Part shown: positions 11,677-24,794 of the stretch, piece by piece
Layout: every line of letters starts with the position of its first letter
How positions within the stretch are numbered: the first letter of the stretch is position 1
Assembly (NCBI GenBank): GCA_907165065.1
Contig: OU015528.1
Coordinates: forward strand, 70,537,474 to 70,601,473
Length of the DNA: 64,000 nt
From: Caprimulgus europaeus
Taxonomy: Eukaryota; Chordata; Aves; Caprimulgiformes; Caprimulgidae
Reading direction: 5' to 3'
Program-made: the position numbers and the translations under genes
The notes under the pieces: generated by a model
The model's input: the letters and a program-made list of their open reading frames with translations, nothing else
Database searches by the model: none
What the model was told of the DNA's origin: nothing

Positions 11677-13848
11677 AAGTCCAGACTCTTCAGACTTAAT
11701 AGGTTCAGCCAAAACTCTGGTTTGGATTTAAGAGATAACTTTTATGCGTTTCTGTTTAGATTTCATCTGAACGGGAAGCTATTTAAATAAATAAACCTTC
11801 TGCAGTCACTCACTCTGTGTCTAAACTAGACTTGCTGTATTTATTCAGCAGGATGGCCATCTAGTATTTGGCCAAATGAAGGAAAAAAAGTACAAGAATT
11901 CCCCCTCTCGCATGTCCACAGATATAAAAAAAATGTTACTTAAAACCTACTTGTTTATATTCAGGTCTCAGTTATACAGCATCTCATGATTACAACAGTA
12001 CTACTTTTAGATAAAGGTAGGCTCTAACAGAAGTGAGCTATCAGTTCATTTGATTGTGCTGAACACCATGAAAGAGAAAAAGGAAGAGAAATTATCACTT
12101 CCAGGTAAAAGGCAGAAGAGTCAAGAAGGGTAACATACACTGCTAAATTACTGCATGGACCTCTTACAGATTCAGCATAGAAACAGAAGGTTCAAGGAAG
12201 GAAGAACTCAAACAGCAATCCAAAACTGAAGGGTATTTAGATTCCTGACAGATTCAAATTGGCCTGCTGTAGGTATAGAATAGGAAGTGGCAGTGGAAAG
12301 TATGGGATAGAAGTCAACCACAGTCAATCACTTATCTCTGTAGTAAACTACTAATTGTAGCAGAGGATGATGCAAATGCCCTCAAGTATATGACTCTGTG
12401 TCGTTGATCCTGAACCAAAATCAAAATTGCATTTACTTTAAAGGCAAAATTCACAGATTATCTCCTTTGTTCTTGTAATCTGGAAGCGTAAGCAAAATAA
12501 AGTGGCTATTCATTTAAAGCATAATATACAGATATCTAGAACAAAGAAGATTTGTTCCATGATCAGAACAGAAAATTATAAGTCAGAGCTCTCTGACCTT
12601 GAACAAATCTCTCACCCTCCATTTGTGTCAGTCTAACCATCTGCTATATGTTTATAACAACACTTACCTGTCTTTCAGAATTACTATGAAGTTCAACTAA
12701 TGTACGTTTGCTAAAAAAAAAAACCCAAATGAAAGCCATTTTTATGTTCAAGGTATTATTCTAATTCATGTTCCTGCTAACCATTTAGGCTTATTGCATA
12801 ATATATTTAAATCATTCTATTTTACAGTTACACATGCTTTAGTGCTTCTCTGTCATATAAAGTAATGCCACTTAATGTAAGATCCATTTCAGCTCCATTA
12901 AATAGATAATGCCATGAGTTCCATTGTAGTAGAAAGGAAATCTCTACCGTGTGATTGTGACAGAGTAAATAGAGACAGTTCTGAATAGCCTTTAATCAGA
13001 ATGTGTTTACTAAAGGCATGTTATAGCTTTGCCCATGAGGAGGAATGCCAAACGGTGACCTTTTGAACTCTTAGCTTGAATGCAAAGTATTTTTAACAGG
13101 TTTAAGTCTTTTAGCTGGTGTTTATTTAATAGGGTTTTCTCTATTACATAAGACATATTTTGACTAGTTCCCTTAAAAAGCTTTGCCTTCATAGGAGTTC
13201 ACTGTATACGGCAACTGTTTATCAGTTATGAAAAACTAAAAGCAATACTAATAACTTTTAACTTTGTTAAACTGAACTCTCATAGCAGCTCCTTTTCCTT
13301 GGCCCTGTTTACTATTCAATGCTGATGTACTGGCTGTTTTACTGGCACTGAAAGTTCCTAGAAAAAAGTCTCTCTTGCATCAGATACATATTGAGAGTAA
13401 AATAAATAATTTCAACATATTTTTATGTAATTTTGGTGGCAATCTATTGTAAAGCCTAAATATTACTCACTGCAATCTAGAGATACCTATCGTTTTCATT
13501 GGTGCTACAAAAGTTATCAAATATACTCTTTCTATGGGAATATCATTAGCCTGAGAATTACAAGACTTTACACAACCCTGGATTTTATTGTCACAGACCA
13601 GGAGAGTAGACTGTTGATTTCATTTTCCACTGCAGCGCTCCAAATGTTCCACTCAACACCAATAAAATCAACAGAGAACCATTGGCATAAAATATGGTTA
13701 AAGCATTAGGAATCAATTCTTAGCTCTCCAACCAACTGTCAGAAATGCAGTCTCCAAATTTATCAAATTTACTAGTTGTCTGCAAGTAAAATTTCAAAAA
13801 ATGATGAAATATGAGCTCATAGTGAGAAATGACCTAGAAGTTCAGATG

Positions 13849-13885
13849 CTCGAGCTCTACTCCTGGTATTACTACCAAGCTCGAG
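13849..13885. repeat. Nested inverted repeat with CTCGAG arms
   Basis: Outer arms CTCGAGCT (13849-13856) and AGCTCGAG (13878-13885) are exact complements. Inside them TGGTA (13864-13868) pairs with TACCA (13873-13877) around a TTAC loop, leaving a 7-nt bulge on the left. It could be a small structured element or chance. Confidence 0.6.
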
Positions 13886-14297
13886 TGCAGACAATCATTC
13901 TTAGAAATGTGATTCTCAGTTCTGTAATGCCTGCCAGACTCTCCTTCTAGTACAGCAATCTTGAGGCAGAACTGAGGAAAGCACAACTATCCAGCTTCTT
14001 GCAGGAATACTTCAGGCATTAGCTTTCTGTCTTTTTTATAGCTAACACAGACCGTTTGGTCCAGGTTGGTAAGGCCTGACCATGCATATCAGACTCACCA
14101 AAGACTTCAGACAGAGAACTGATTTTGTTCTGCTTGCCAATAAACCTCCTTCACCAATCCAACACAAATAGAAACACTGTGCTGGGCATGCCCAGTAGAA
14201 CAGCTTTTGTCTATTAAAATTTCTGATAATGAAGTAGGCTGGATTTTCCTCAATTAATATTTTCAATTTAAGCTCTTAATTCCCATCTAGATGTCAG

Positions 14298-14310
14298 TTT
14301 AGGTGCCTAA
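14298..14310. repeat. TTTAGGTGCCTAA motif (possible old repeat relic)
   Basis: A partly self-complementary TTAGGTGCCTAA motif within unique-looking sequence, related to those at 10970, 44471 and 48520. It may be the surviving core of an ancient dispersed element. Confidence 0.25.
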
Positions 14311-15109
14311 GTGATGTGTGGTATATGTTCCTGGTTATGCATCCTTGCTATACTGTACTTCCTTTACTCCAACTTTAGGCATGTTGCAACTACTGGCATC
14401 TCTTCTACAGATTAATTCAGCACAGCAATGCGACTTTATATTCCAAAATATGACTACCACAAGAATTCACCAATACCTGCTGATTTCAATGAAAACCTTC
14501 TTGAGTCTGGTGAAATATTTTTTCCCTTTTGTATTTCATTCTGTTTACATGTGCCACAATCAAATGATTATGCAGATATGATAAAACCATTAGGTAGGTA
14601 CAATACTGCCATGCTCAAAAGTCTAACTTCTGAGCTGAACAAGAGGAGGCAAAGTGGGCTGTCCTGGGCTTGTTGCTGCCTGTCAGATGATCTGTTCCTT
14701 TATCATAGCATATCGATGCATGGTAGTCCAGAAATAGAACGATTAATGATTTACAACTTGTAAGATAAAGTGCACACAAAGAAGTTCATCCATCAGTGTT
14801 TCTCATACTGAACGAAACGGTCACAAATCCTGCACCGCCAGAAAATACATCATCTTCTTCAGGCTTAATACATGATGAGACAATGAGGGCAGTGTATTTT
14901 AGGCTTGGATATGAGAAAAGGGAAATCTTAACGATCAGTTCCTATCTAGGGGAGAAACATTCTGCTGAAGGAGGGAGAAAAAAAGTCTTCATTTTCAGGT
15001 GTTTTCTGAAATGAAGAGCAGAGACACAAGAACCTAACTCATCCACACCGACATAATTTTGTCTTTTGTCATTGATTTCAACGGTCTTCTGCAGGTTTCT
15101 GTTTGGCAT

Positions 15110-15164
15110 TTTTGTTTGTTTGTTTTGTTTGTTCATGGGGTTTTTTTGTTTATTTGTTTGTTTT
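15110..15164. repeat. Imperfect (TTTG)n repeat
   Basis: TTTG and TTTTG units interrupted by a short CATGGGG segment and a T7 run. Confidence 0.8.
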
Positions 15165-16849
15165 CCCCCTAAAGATTAGAAAAGAAGCCTGGATGATTAA
15201 CTCAGACTAGATATCTAACATTTAGATGACAACACTAGAAGCATGTAAATTTCTTCAATAGGATAAAAATACAACTTTGGCTCACCTGGTACCTCAAAGG
15301 ACAAGTGTATCAGTGACAGTTAAAAAAAACCAATATGAAAACATTTAACTAAGGGTTTTGCTTGTTTGTTTCAATGGTCGACTTTGAGCCATTGAAATAA
15401 AAAAGATGTAACTCTTTATAAATACCAGCAGGACAAAAATCACACATACCGGAGTGTGGTAAATTGTTGGATTTACCACCTTAGAAAGCAAGTGACACAT
15501 AAGGAGAGGAAGGAAGGGAAGATAATAAAAAATCTGCAATCTGAATACATTTACATTCATTTCCTGATAACATTAAATGCCACCTAATATCCCCCTGCCC
15601 CTCATGCACTAAGCCAATGCAAAGCAAAGGTCCTGAAAATGCTATTTATAGAAGCAATCAGAATATGAATTTTCACAGATGCAAAAAAATAACCACATGA
15701 ATAAATGCTTTTAAGTTTAATCAGGCTGCACGTTACTGATATTTAGGTGCTGTTCACAAAGAGCACTCTGCAGATCATATAATTAATACAGTTTTTGCCC
15801 TTCAGTTCTGCTTTCCTTTCTCCAGCTCTCTAATACAGTAAAGGTCTGTGCTTTTAGCTGGTATGAGCTTCTGTGCATCAACTGAGATGACAGAGAGTCC
15901 CGGTCCAAGTGTGAGCTACAGTATGCTTACAAACATTGGTTAACATTTATTTTTTAAAATTATAAAATGTAGTTGTAAACATTGGCCTCATGTAAACATG
16001 ACTTGGCCTCCTAATTTTTCATACCCTGCAAAAATTCAGCTTCAATTAGCTGATGCCACAAATCCACTCAGTTGTTCAAATACGATATTTTAAATATCTG
16101 ACAAGGTTATTTATAACTATTGTATTCTTTTAATTAAAATGAGACCTATCAATTACATTAATTAATAGTGGTAGTGTGTGGATGTGTGCCTAACAAGTGA
16201 ATCTAGAGTGTAATTTGTTTGAACTGTTTTTTTCTGCTGTAATGATACTATTACTCAGGAGACAGTACTACTTGGCTAGATTTAATTGAACAAAGGAAAC
16301 TATGTCAATAGCCTTGGGAAAAACATTCTAATCAGAAATGAGCAAGTATTTAAACAAGCTTGCCTCTGTACTGGAAAAAAAAAGAGAAAAGGTATAAAAT
16401 AACTGCTGACGATTAAGATATAAGGACATAAAAATATTCTGGAATAGACAAAGTACTAAAATATTCACAGAATCCCATCTCTTTTGCTATATGTCAAGGT
16501 AAAAACCACTTATTTATTGTGGGTGTGCATGTCAGAATACCACACTGTGATAAGGGACATGTTATTTCTGATTCCATTTCATGACACAGGCGATGATGCT
16601 CTTACATCTTTTGCCTTATTTTGTGAATTCATTAAGTCAGCACATCTTTGTCTATGTCTTGCCTCTAAAATTAGAGTGAGAAGTTGCTGAAAGCCAATCG
16701 ACTTGGCTTTTGGCTGTCATTACAAAGGCTTTCCTTACTGAAAAAACCTACATATTTCTGGTGACAAGGACTTCTTAGATTAACTTGAGCTCTGGTACTG
16801 GCCAGCTGCAAAACTGTGGGTGCATAATTTCATTTGTCTATTTCCCTTT

Positions 16850-16910
16850 CTGGCTTTGGTCTGTCTTGTTTATTTAGATTATAAACTCCTCAAGATGAGG
16901 CCACAGTCAG
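16850..16910 (+). mobile_element. Possible ancient L2/MIR-like 3' tail relic
   Basis: The sequence around TTTAGATTATAAACTCCTCA resembles the conserved 'TTAGATTGTAAGCTCCTTG' type tail shared by old amniote LINE/SINE relics. The similarity is short and judged by eye. Confidence 0.3.
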
Positions 16911-18827
16911 CTTCTGAACCACTGTGCAGAAGGACAGGTACAGCATATTACATAGTTTCAGTTTTTTGCAATACCAGTACAAAAAAAATTTATAGTGGCT
17001 TAAATAATTTGGAAGGAGGTTCATACAGATGTCTGTTCTTTTCTAATTAGTTTGTAAAAAATGCTTTTGGCTGAAAGATTTAGGTTCCTAATTTGTATTT
17101 TGAGGTGTCAGAGCAATATTCACACTGGAAACTTTCCTTCAGGTTGCCTTCTGTCTGCTTCACTCTGTTGGGAGATCCAGGATAAATATGTTATCATTGC
17201 TATTGAGTCACTCAACCACATTAACAACTCAAACCAAAGCCAAATTGTCTGTGGCCATTAGGATTACAAACACTCTAAGCGTCATCTTCTGGAGCAAATA
17301 AACAGGCAAGAAACACACAGGAAAGTGATACGTAACAATTGCCTTTGAATATTAAACAAGGTAGGTCAGTAGAAGATCATAAAGAAGAAGATCATAAAAT
17401 ATTTTATATGGCAGCACAAACCACAGACCCAAAGTCAGGATTGCCATTTACTACAGACTTGCAAACATTATAGGAGGAGGAGGACATTCTTCCAAAAACC
17501 AATGGCTCCATCACTCTTTCTGACTAAGTGAATACATAAGCAATATCTGAGGGTAGGAACATGGCTTGCACTAATCTTTCTTTTCCATTAATAAAGTAAA
17601 ATCCCAAGAAGATGTGAGTTTGTCCATACACTGATCAGGCAGGTTGTAGAAAGTCATACTGCAGGCATCTGGTTTTGTTACTGAGATATTATTGATCTTT
17701 TAGAATTAATATAGAGTTTTGATTTTAATAGAATTAACTGGATTTTCGGTAACACTTTGACGTACTTGATTTAGGAGTCCAGTTTCTAGAATCTCTGTAT
17801 ATTCTACCGAGAAAGAAAAACCTGAGGGTGAAACAGAGCAGATAAGTAGCTTAGAATCTCTGAAGCTCCTTCTGAAGGAAACTGCTTTGATTTATTGAGT
17901 TCAAACACAGCCTAAAGAGATAAGGCTCTAACTCCAATTTCCAAATAATTCTCAGTTTACTTGATCTGCATATGGGCACATCTAATGGTGTCAGTCCCAC
18001 ATGAGATCTCAAAACAGGTGGAAAGTATACCTCCTTAAATAAAAGATCATGGGCATTTTTCAAAACATTAGGCCCCTAGGCCAGTGGTTATGTATTTTTT
18101 CTTGCAAGTATTTTAATATGCTGCTATGTCATGCATACGGGAATCATTAGCAACATGACAGTAACAAATTCTAACTTTAATTAATAAATTTTCCAGCTTC
18201 CTTTTATGTCCTTCCAAAGTGATTACACCTTCAGAAGTGATCCAGCCTCTGCAGATCTTTACCCCTGCACTCGCTCCTATTGCAATCAATGGGCATCACA
18301 AGATCCCACTTAAAGACTGGTGGCTCCATTTTCAGTAGAACAGGGATAAAAGGTTGAAATAAAGCAGCAACTTTTAAAGATTTCAAACAGGGTACAAGAA
18401 GAAAATAGGGGCAGATTTTCATCTGCTACAGCTATAATATGGTCTACTCCAATGAAGTATTTAATCACTTAGAGTTTAACTGAAAACATACAAGAAGTCC
18501 CACTAAGACTTCTCAGGAATGCAAGCTAAGTATCTTTAAATGCTCTGTTGGGCCAGTCTACCACTCTTTAATTTCAGGTAAAAAACAAAGTGAAGAAAGA
18601 CACTCACATATAAGGGAAAAGAAAGAAAACAAGCAAGGAAATGAAAATATTGCATTAGTTATTACAAATGGGACTAATAATGTCAGCGTTTTAAAATGCA
18701 CAGCAAAGTCTTGCTGAAAGATAGGAAGCTAAATTTTAGCTTGAAGTTGTAACTAAACACTGGGCTGCCACAAATATGTATTGCTGTCCCAGAAGAGGAA
18801 ATAAACAACAAGAAATAAGAGGGTTAT

Positions 18828-18885
18828 GGGGAAAAAGAAAAAAAAAGAAAAAAAAAAAAAGAGCGAGTAAGAAGAGGAGAAAATT
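18828..18885. repeat. Polypurine (A/G-rich) low-complexity tract
   Basis: A long, almost pure A/G run built mainly of GAAAAA units. It may form triplex DNA, but is otherwise ordinary low complexity. Confidence 0.75.
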
Positions 18886-21339
18886 CCATTCTAGAAATAA
18901 GATTTCAAATACAGCTGAAATTGGTTTGCATTATGTTTACTTCCTCCTGCCTCTATGCAATCTTACTTGGATGTATTTAAGAACAGTCATTTTCAAGAGT
19001 TCTGGATTAACGAAATAAAGAGAGATGGTGGAAAGATACTCCTCATGCGCCCAAGATGCTGGCGTACCTGTTTGATTATTTGTCAGATAGTGTTAATTTA
19101 CTTTAGATTCAAAGAGAAATTGCAACTCTGTGCAACACAGACATAAGGCAATCTCTGTAAATAAGTTTCACCTTTGTACACAAGTCAAAGAAGAGACATT
19201 AGAAACGTAAAGAGTGCAAGTGACCTGCCAGAAGCCATCCAAGACCATAACTGAGAGGAGCACTTGCTGCCAAGGCCCACTTTCATGTCCACTAAGATCA
19301 AGGGTAGCATCCTGGCTTCTCCTTAAGTGAAAGTAGAAATCATTTGGAAACATTCATCCCCGACGAGGCTGTATGTGGCAAAGCCAGGATCACTTCCCAG
19401 AGTCCCAGTGCAAGTTGGCTCCTCTGAAGCTTTTCCAATGTCTTTAGAGGGACCAAGTACTTTGTTTGTGTATTTGCATGGGTACCAACTAAACAGCACA
19501 TGCTTGAGAAGAAAAAATGTAGAACCCCCTACTTTAAACAGCCATTAATGGTTTGTGGCTTAACTAAAAATAACAATGGCTGGAAACATAATCCAAATTT
19601 GTTTTTTTCTTTATGGGTTCAAATTATGCTGTGCAGTGACCAAGACATTTCATGAGATTCAGTCCAAAGAGGTTCAAATTTTATTGTCCGGGGAGGATCA
19701 GTTGGTTGTATATCCCCAGGAAACTAGTCAGAGGAGGTTGGCTTTTCTAAAGCCCACACTAATACACTTCACTCCCAGCCTCCCACATCACAAACAATTG
19801 AGCTAAGATGTCACTCAGCCCATCTGCCTCTCCTACCTCCCAAATATGCTTCCCTTGTATTTTAACGGTATATATTTCACTTGGTTAACAGCTACTAATA
19901 ATAATGCTTGAGGAACAAGGGAAAGTTTGATTTGGGCAGAAAAAACATATCTGGTATCTTGTAAACTTAAAGAGAAAAACCTGCCCAAACAAAGGTACTC
20001 CAGAGAAAATACGCAAGCAATCTAGCGACCCAATTTTCAGCACACAATAGTCTCCAAGTGCAGCATGTGAAATGGCAAAGACTTGTTACTCCCACACCTT
20101 GTCACTGACATCGAAGTCCACTGACAACTCTTAAGTTTTCTGACTTGTCTTATTTGACATTTGTTACTCTTGATACACTTAATGTGCTTTGCACTGAATG
20201 TATAGAAAGCTATTTGTCGTTTCTGTTTCTTATTAGCAGAGGAATTATGTCACTGCACTAGAATGCTATTAGAATGAATAAACTCATCACCACCCTGAAA
20301 ACAAAAACAACAAAACAACAGGGAGAACAGGAAGAAAAGAAAAAGAAAACCCAGATGCACATCTGAAGAGAAAAAAGTTTGAAAGTTCCCTAAAAAAAAA
20401 TATGTATTTTGGCCATGTTTGTATATGTCAGCGAATTAGTGTCCCAAATGCAAAATGTAAGGGCCTTGGCTCAAAAAGTAGAAGAACTTTTGAAACAGTG
20501 AGTGATATGTCCAATAGCAGAGATGTATTTCAAAGAAAATTCACAGAGCAAAGAATGTATGTTTACCTCTGTGTGCTCAGAAGGAAATAGCAGGATATGC
20601 TAGTCTCCAGTTAACCCTGCCATACTCTTTCACATCATTAAAGAAAGGTGCAAATTTTCATTGCTTTTATAAATCACTGTCTTAAGAATATTATACAAGT
20701 CAAAAGATCAGGGAAATAATTTCTTTAACAAACAAATACATATGTCAGAGAAAGTGTTCAGAGCAATCGCAATAGTGAGACAAATATAATAATTTTTGCC
20801 AAAACTGGCCTACACTGATAGGAATGAGCAGAAACATGACTAAATCTAATTCAAGAACATTTCTGCTAAAGGAGATAATGAGTTGAAGATTTAAGAAAAC
20901 AAAATTACTGGTACTGCAAAGATCATAAAGCAATCATGTAAACTAGCAAACAATTTCTGTTTTATAATAAGAACAGAATAGAAGATGACTCAATCTTTGT
21001 GAAATAAAACAATAAAACTTTCTCTATTCCTCCAAAATGAGGCCAGTTACTAAGATTCAAATAAATTTGTTAATTTCTTCCTTGAAATCTTATTGTGAAT
21101 GTTGATTCTCACTATTCTTCTGTGGCTCAGCTAGAAGAGGAAGAGCTGAACTCTCATGGGAAATGTGGTAGCACCTCCAGTTTGTTCAGAAGTGGTTTGA
21201 TATTTCCTGATGTTCTGTAACTTTCAGAGTCTTTCCTCTGACATGGATTGAAGCAAGATTTCAGACAAAGAGACAGTTGATTATCAACACTGAGTCTTAC
21301 TCAGGGCTTGGTCCAAGTCCATTAGAGACCTCCCAAGTT

Positions 21340-21640
21340 TTTGTTCCTAAGCATAACAGGCTCCACACGCAGGGTCGTGTGAACGGTTACAAACCGCACA
21401 TCGGGGCACTTGCAGAGGGTGGGCAGGGCATGTCATCCAGGGGCTGGAGCCAAGGACTTCTGCAAGGGAGTGTGCTTTCCAGAAAGTCCTCCTGAGCTCT
21501 TCCCGGGTTGCAGCACCCTGGTCTCTCTGATCTGTAAGCTTATTTAGCTGGTGCAGCAGGACCAGGTGCACATGTTGCCCCAGAGGCAGAAGAAAGCTAT
21601 GACACGGAAGGAATTGATGTGAGGGTGACCATACGAGGGA
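21340..21640. other. GC-richer patch with about eight CpGs
   Basis: This stretch is visibly more GC-rich than its AT-rich surroundings and contains CpGs in CACACGCAG, GTCGTG, GAACGG, ACCGCA, ATCGGG, CCCGGG, ACACGG and TACGAG contexts. I recognise no exon or known transposon in it. The open frames here (for example 21347-21658, minus) have no family I know. It could be a decayed LTR fragment or a small regulatory island. Confidence 0.4.
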
Positions 21641-22833
21641 ATCTTCTGTATAAAGCACATTATTTATCAGGGATTATATTAGTGGCAATAGAAAAACTTT
21701 ATAGATAAAATAGAAATGCATTAGAAAATGTTGTTTTCCATAGTTCAGGGAAACAGTGAACCAATGCACACTTTGTCAAACAAGGTGACCGTAAAGTAAG
21801 GCAGAAGAAGTAAGTCTCAGAAAGGATTAAGTACAGAGGGAATGAAAGATGGCCTTCAAACTTGTGTTTATCAGCAGCAAGCTGAATCTTGACGACTTTA
21901 TTGAGGGTCTCCCCATTGATGCAACTGACTGAGCTGTAAAAATGGGCCACATAATAATGAGGTTTTTGATAAAGTTTCCCTACACAAATGTTTCACAGAA
22001 GTTTCATTTGTTGCATAACACTGCATAGGGAAATCATAAACACTAGTTAGAAATATACAAGTCTTTATGGACTCATAATACATTTGTATTTGTTACAACT
22101 AGGATTAAGCTGTATATAGTTAGACCTGCAGGCTAAATAATAGCAGGTTTAATTAATTTGTTAAAGCCATATAAAGTAGTTAGCTTTCTAAGTACAACAA
22201 GTCTATTCATCCAGGCTGACTGAATACCAATAATTGCCTAACAGCAAATCTAGCTATGAGACAATGCAAGCTTTCAAACAGCAACAATTACATGTAGCAA
22301 TTAGTTAATATATTAAAACTAATACAGCAAGTGTTCATAGCACAAAAAAAGGGACAGAAAATAGAATACAAAAACAATAAAAAGAATGTATTACTGCACT
22401 TGGTAAATAAACATTTTGTCTCTCAAAATTATTCCCTTCTCCCTCCAGGGAAGTAAACAGCCTCTCAGCTGGTGTCCAGGAAGAACTCTAATCTTGCTCA
22501 CCACATACGTCCAGGGAAAAAGCAATGGAATTGACTTAATTTTGGAGGTTTTCATCTTGAGTGGGAATGGCCTACTTGATCGCACTGAAGTGCCTTTCTG
22601 TGACCAGGTCAGCTGTTTTGACATGAAAGTTAGTATCCTTTCTTTTCAGTTTTACTCAGGAGGAGATTAGGATGTGAATATTCATATGGATACTATTCAT
22701 TTTTTTTTTAAGTAGGTTCAATAAGGAAATCTGGTGGAAGGCAATAAATGTGATCATTTTCTCCAAAAAATCATGTTAGCGCTCTCAAACTTTTTACATG
22801 CCATTTTGAGTATTAGTTTCACAAATTTAGGTC

Positions 22834-23301
22834 ACCTCACTACAAGAAAGACATTGAAGCACTGGAGCATGTCCAGAGAAGGGGAACAAAGCTGGTGAAG
22901 GGGATGAAGAACAAGTCTTATAAGAAGCAGCTGAGGGAACAGGGGTTGTTTAGTCTGGAGCAGAGGAAGCTGAGGGGAGACCCAATTGCTGCCTACAACT
23001 ACCTGAAAGGAGGCTGTAATGAGGTGGGTGTGCGTCTCTTCTCCTAAGTAACTAGTGATAGAACAAGAGGCAACGGCCTTAAGTTACACTGGGGAAGTAG
23101 AGATTGGATGTCGGGAAATACTTCTTCAGTGAAAGGGTTCTCAGGCAATGGAATGGGCTGCCTAGGGCGGTGGTTGCGTCACCATCCCTGGAGGTGTTTA
23201 AAAGACGGGTCGATGGGCTGCTCAGAGAGATGATTTAGTAGTGGATAGGTATGATTGGACTTGGTGATTTCAAAGGTCTTTTCCAACGAAATGATTCTAT
23301 G
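22834..23301 (+). mobile_element. CR1 LINE fragment, 5'-truncated, plus strand
   Basis: The sequence follows the CR1 3' region: CACTACAAGAAAGACATTGA, then GAGCATGTCCAGAGAAG, GCTGAGGGAACAGGGGTTGT, CAACTACCTGAAAGGAGGCT, CCATCCCTGGAGGTGTTTAA and an ATGATTCTATG end. About 468 bp remain, covering the end of the reverse-transcriptase coding region and the 3' UTR. The 5' truncation is typical of CR1 target-primed insertion, which also usually leaves no clear target duplication. It is antisense to SEMA3C. Many substitutions suggest moderate age. Confidence 0.93.
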
Positions 23302-23356
23302 TATACAAAGCAATTTAAAAAATAGTAACCGACACTTATGTTTCAGTAGGTAAATT

Positions 23357-23383
23357 AAAACAAACAAACAAACAAAATAAAAC
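23357..23383. repeat. (CAAA)n short microsatellite
   Basis: Several CAAA units about 55 bp downstream of the CR1 end. Confidence 0.75.
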
Positions 23384-24293
23384 CCAAACACTGCTGCAAG
23401 GATCCCAAATCACTTCTATTAAGTCTTAAAACATAGCCCTGAGAAGAATCAACACAGTATAGAGAACACATCTCTCAACAACCAGCTCCAGGTTAAAGGG
23501 AATAGCTGTTTAACGCCATATAGCAAACAACACTCAAGCTTGAGGATAAGAATAAAAGTGAATACTGAAGCCAAACAAAGACACAGATGGTAGGTCAAAC
23601 ACAAAAGTCAGAGGCTGAGACTTTACACAGCTATATATGGGCTCACACTCTACATCTGAGTCTTCAATCTCTAGTAATCTGACTTCTGTTTAACATTCAT
23701 CTAAAGGATAGCACCTCCAACAGAACAAAGCCATCAAACTTTATTCTGGCTCTTCTGATTTAGGAGGTGGTCAACCCCTGAATCACCAGCCAAACTGCAG
23801 CAGCAGCTGGGTGTGCCTGGGTGCGGATCCAGCTCCAATTAACTCCACAGCCTTAAGAGCTGGCAGGATCCTCGTGCGAACCAGAGCAGCTGCAAAACCT
23901 AGGTGGAGTGATGTCTCAAGCTGTCTGTAATGCACATTAATTTGCTAAGTGTGGAAAAATATACTCTGCAATATTTGCAGTTAAAAATCAAACAAAGTTG
24001 TGTTTTGACATTGAAGACAGAGTTCTGTGGCTTTTAAGAATCTACTTGGAAACTTGTCAGTAATACTGGTTTATAGTTCATGTCGTTCTCTACCTATCCA
24101 GATCTAGATATCTAAAGATCTAGGTATAAAGATTTGGAAAACCTTGGCTAGCGCTCTCAGCCATACTTGCCAAGGCTGAAAATAAACATTACAGAGGTCA
24201 GTCTTCATGATGAACACTAATTAGCTGACAAAATACTTAGGGAAACATTTATGCTACAAATAAGTAAAATGAGCTTTGTTTTTCTTATTCTCT
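23384..24293. other. Intron segment between CR1 fragment and solo LTR
   Basis: Unique-looking sequence. A locally GC-richer part at about 23760-23900 has no recognisable coding or repeat identity. Nothing else is supported. Confidence 0.55.
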
Positions 24294-24326
24294 GGGGGAT
24301 GGGGGGGGGAGAGAGGTGTGGGGGGG
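24294..24326 (+). repeat. G-rich tract with G-quadruplex potential
   Basis: Runs of five, nine and seven G (24294-24298, 24301-24309, 24320-24326) are separated by short linkers. The nine-G run can supply two G-triplets, so four G-tracts are available for a quadruplex. It lies about 50 bp upstream of the solo LTR. Confidence 0.6.
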
Positions 24327-24374
24327 AACACACTGCACCCACAAACCTCACTACATTAAAAGGCAAATGCTTTC

Positions 24375-24379
24375 CAGGT
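24375..24379. repeat. Left target-site duplication of the solo LTR (CAGGT)
   Basis: CAGGT directly precedes the LTR and is repeated exactly after it at 25539-25543. Five-bp duplications are usual for ERVL-type integrases. Confidence 0.75.
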
Positions 24380-24552
24380 TCTATTGGGTTTGCGTGGCAA
24401 GGTTTTGGTAGCATTTTGGTAGCAGTGGGTGGGGGTGGACGGGACATGGGGTGGCTTCTGTGAGAGAAGCTGCCAGAAGCTTCCCCATGCCCGACCCGAC
24501 ACAGCCAATGCCAGCGGCTACAGGAACGGACCCGCCGCTGGCCAAGGCCAAG

Positions 24553-24589
24553 CCAATCAGTAACGCCTCTGTGATAACATAATTAAGGA
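24553..24589 (+). promoter_or_regulatory. LTR promoter core: CCAAT box and TATA-like box
   Basis: CCAAT at 24553-24557 is followed about 20 bp later by GATAACATAATTAAGG, where related LTRs carry an ATATTTAAG-like TATA box. The TATA-like core has decayed, so promoter strength is uncertain. Transcription would run rightward, antisense to SEMA3C. Confidence 0.5.
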
Positions 24590-24794
24590 AAAAAAAGAAG
24601 AGTGGGAAAAAAAGCTGCACACTTTGCAGCTGGAGAGAGAGGAGTGAGAAGATGTAAGAGAAACAACTCCACAGACACCAAGGTCAGTGAAGAAGGAGGG
24701 GGAGGAGGTGCTCCAGGTGCCAGAGCAGAGATTCCCCTGCAGCCTGTGGTGAAGACCATGGTGAGGCAGGCTGTCCCCCTGCAGCCCATGGAGG

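Larger units (their letters stand above)
11677..22833. other. Intron segment, mostly unique sequence
   Basis: No exon recognised. It holds a nested inverted repeat at 13849-13885, (TTTG)n at 15110-15164, a possible old L2/MIR-like tail near 16855, a polypurine tract at 18828-18885 and a GC-richer patch at 21340-21640. All open frames are under 115 codons and unremarkable. Confidence 0.6.

Noticed and set aside
20095..20130. Possible donor end of the SEMA3C signal-peptide exon (minus strand ...GACTTCGATG then TCAGTG)
   Set aside because: A stop codon (TAA) lies just upstream in the required frame and no signal peptide is encoded.
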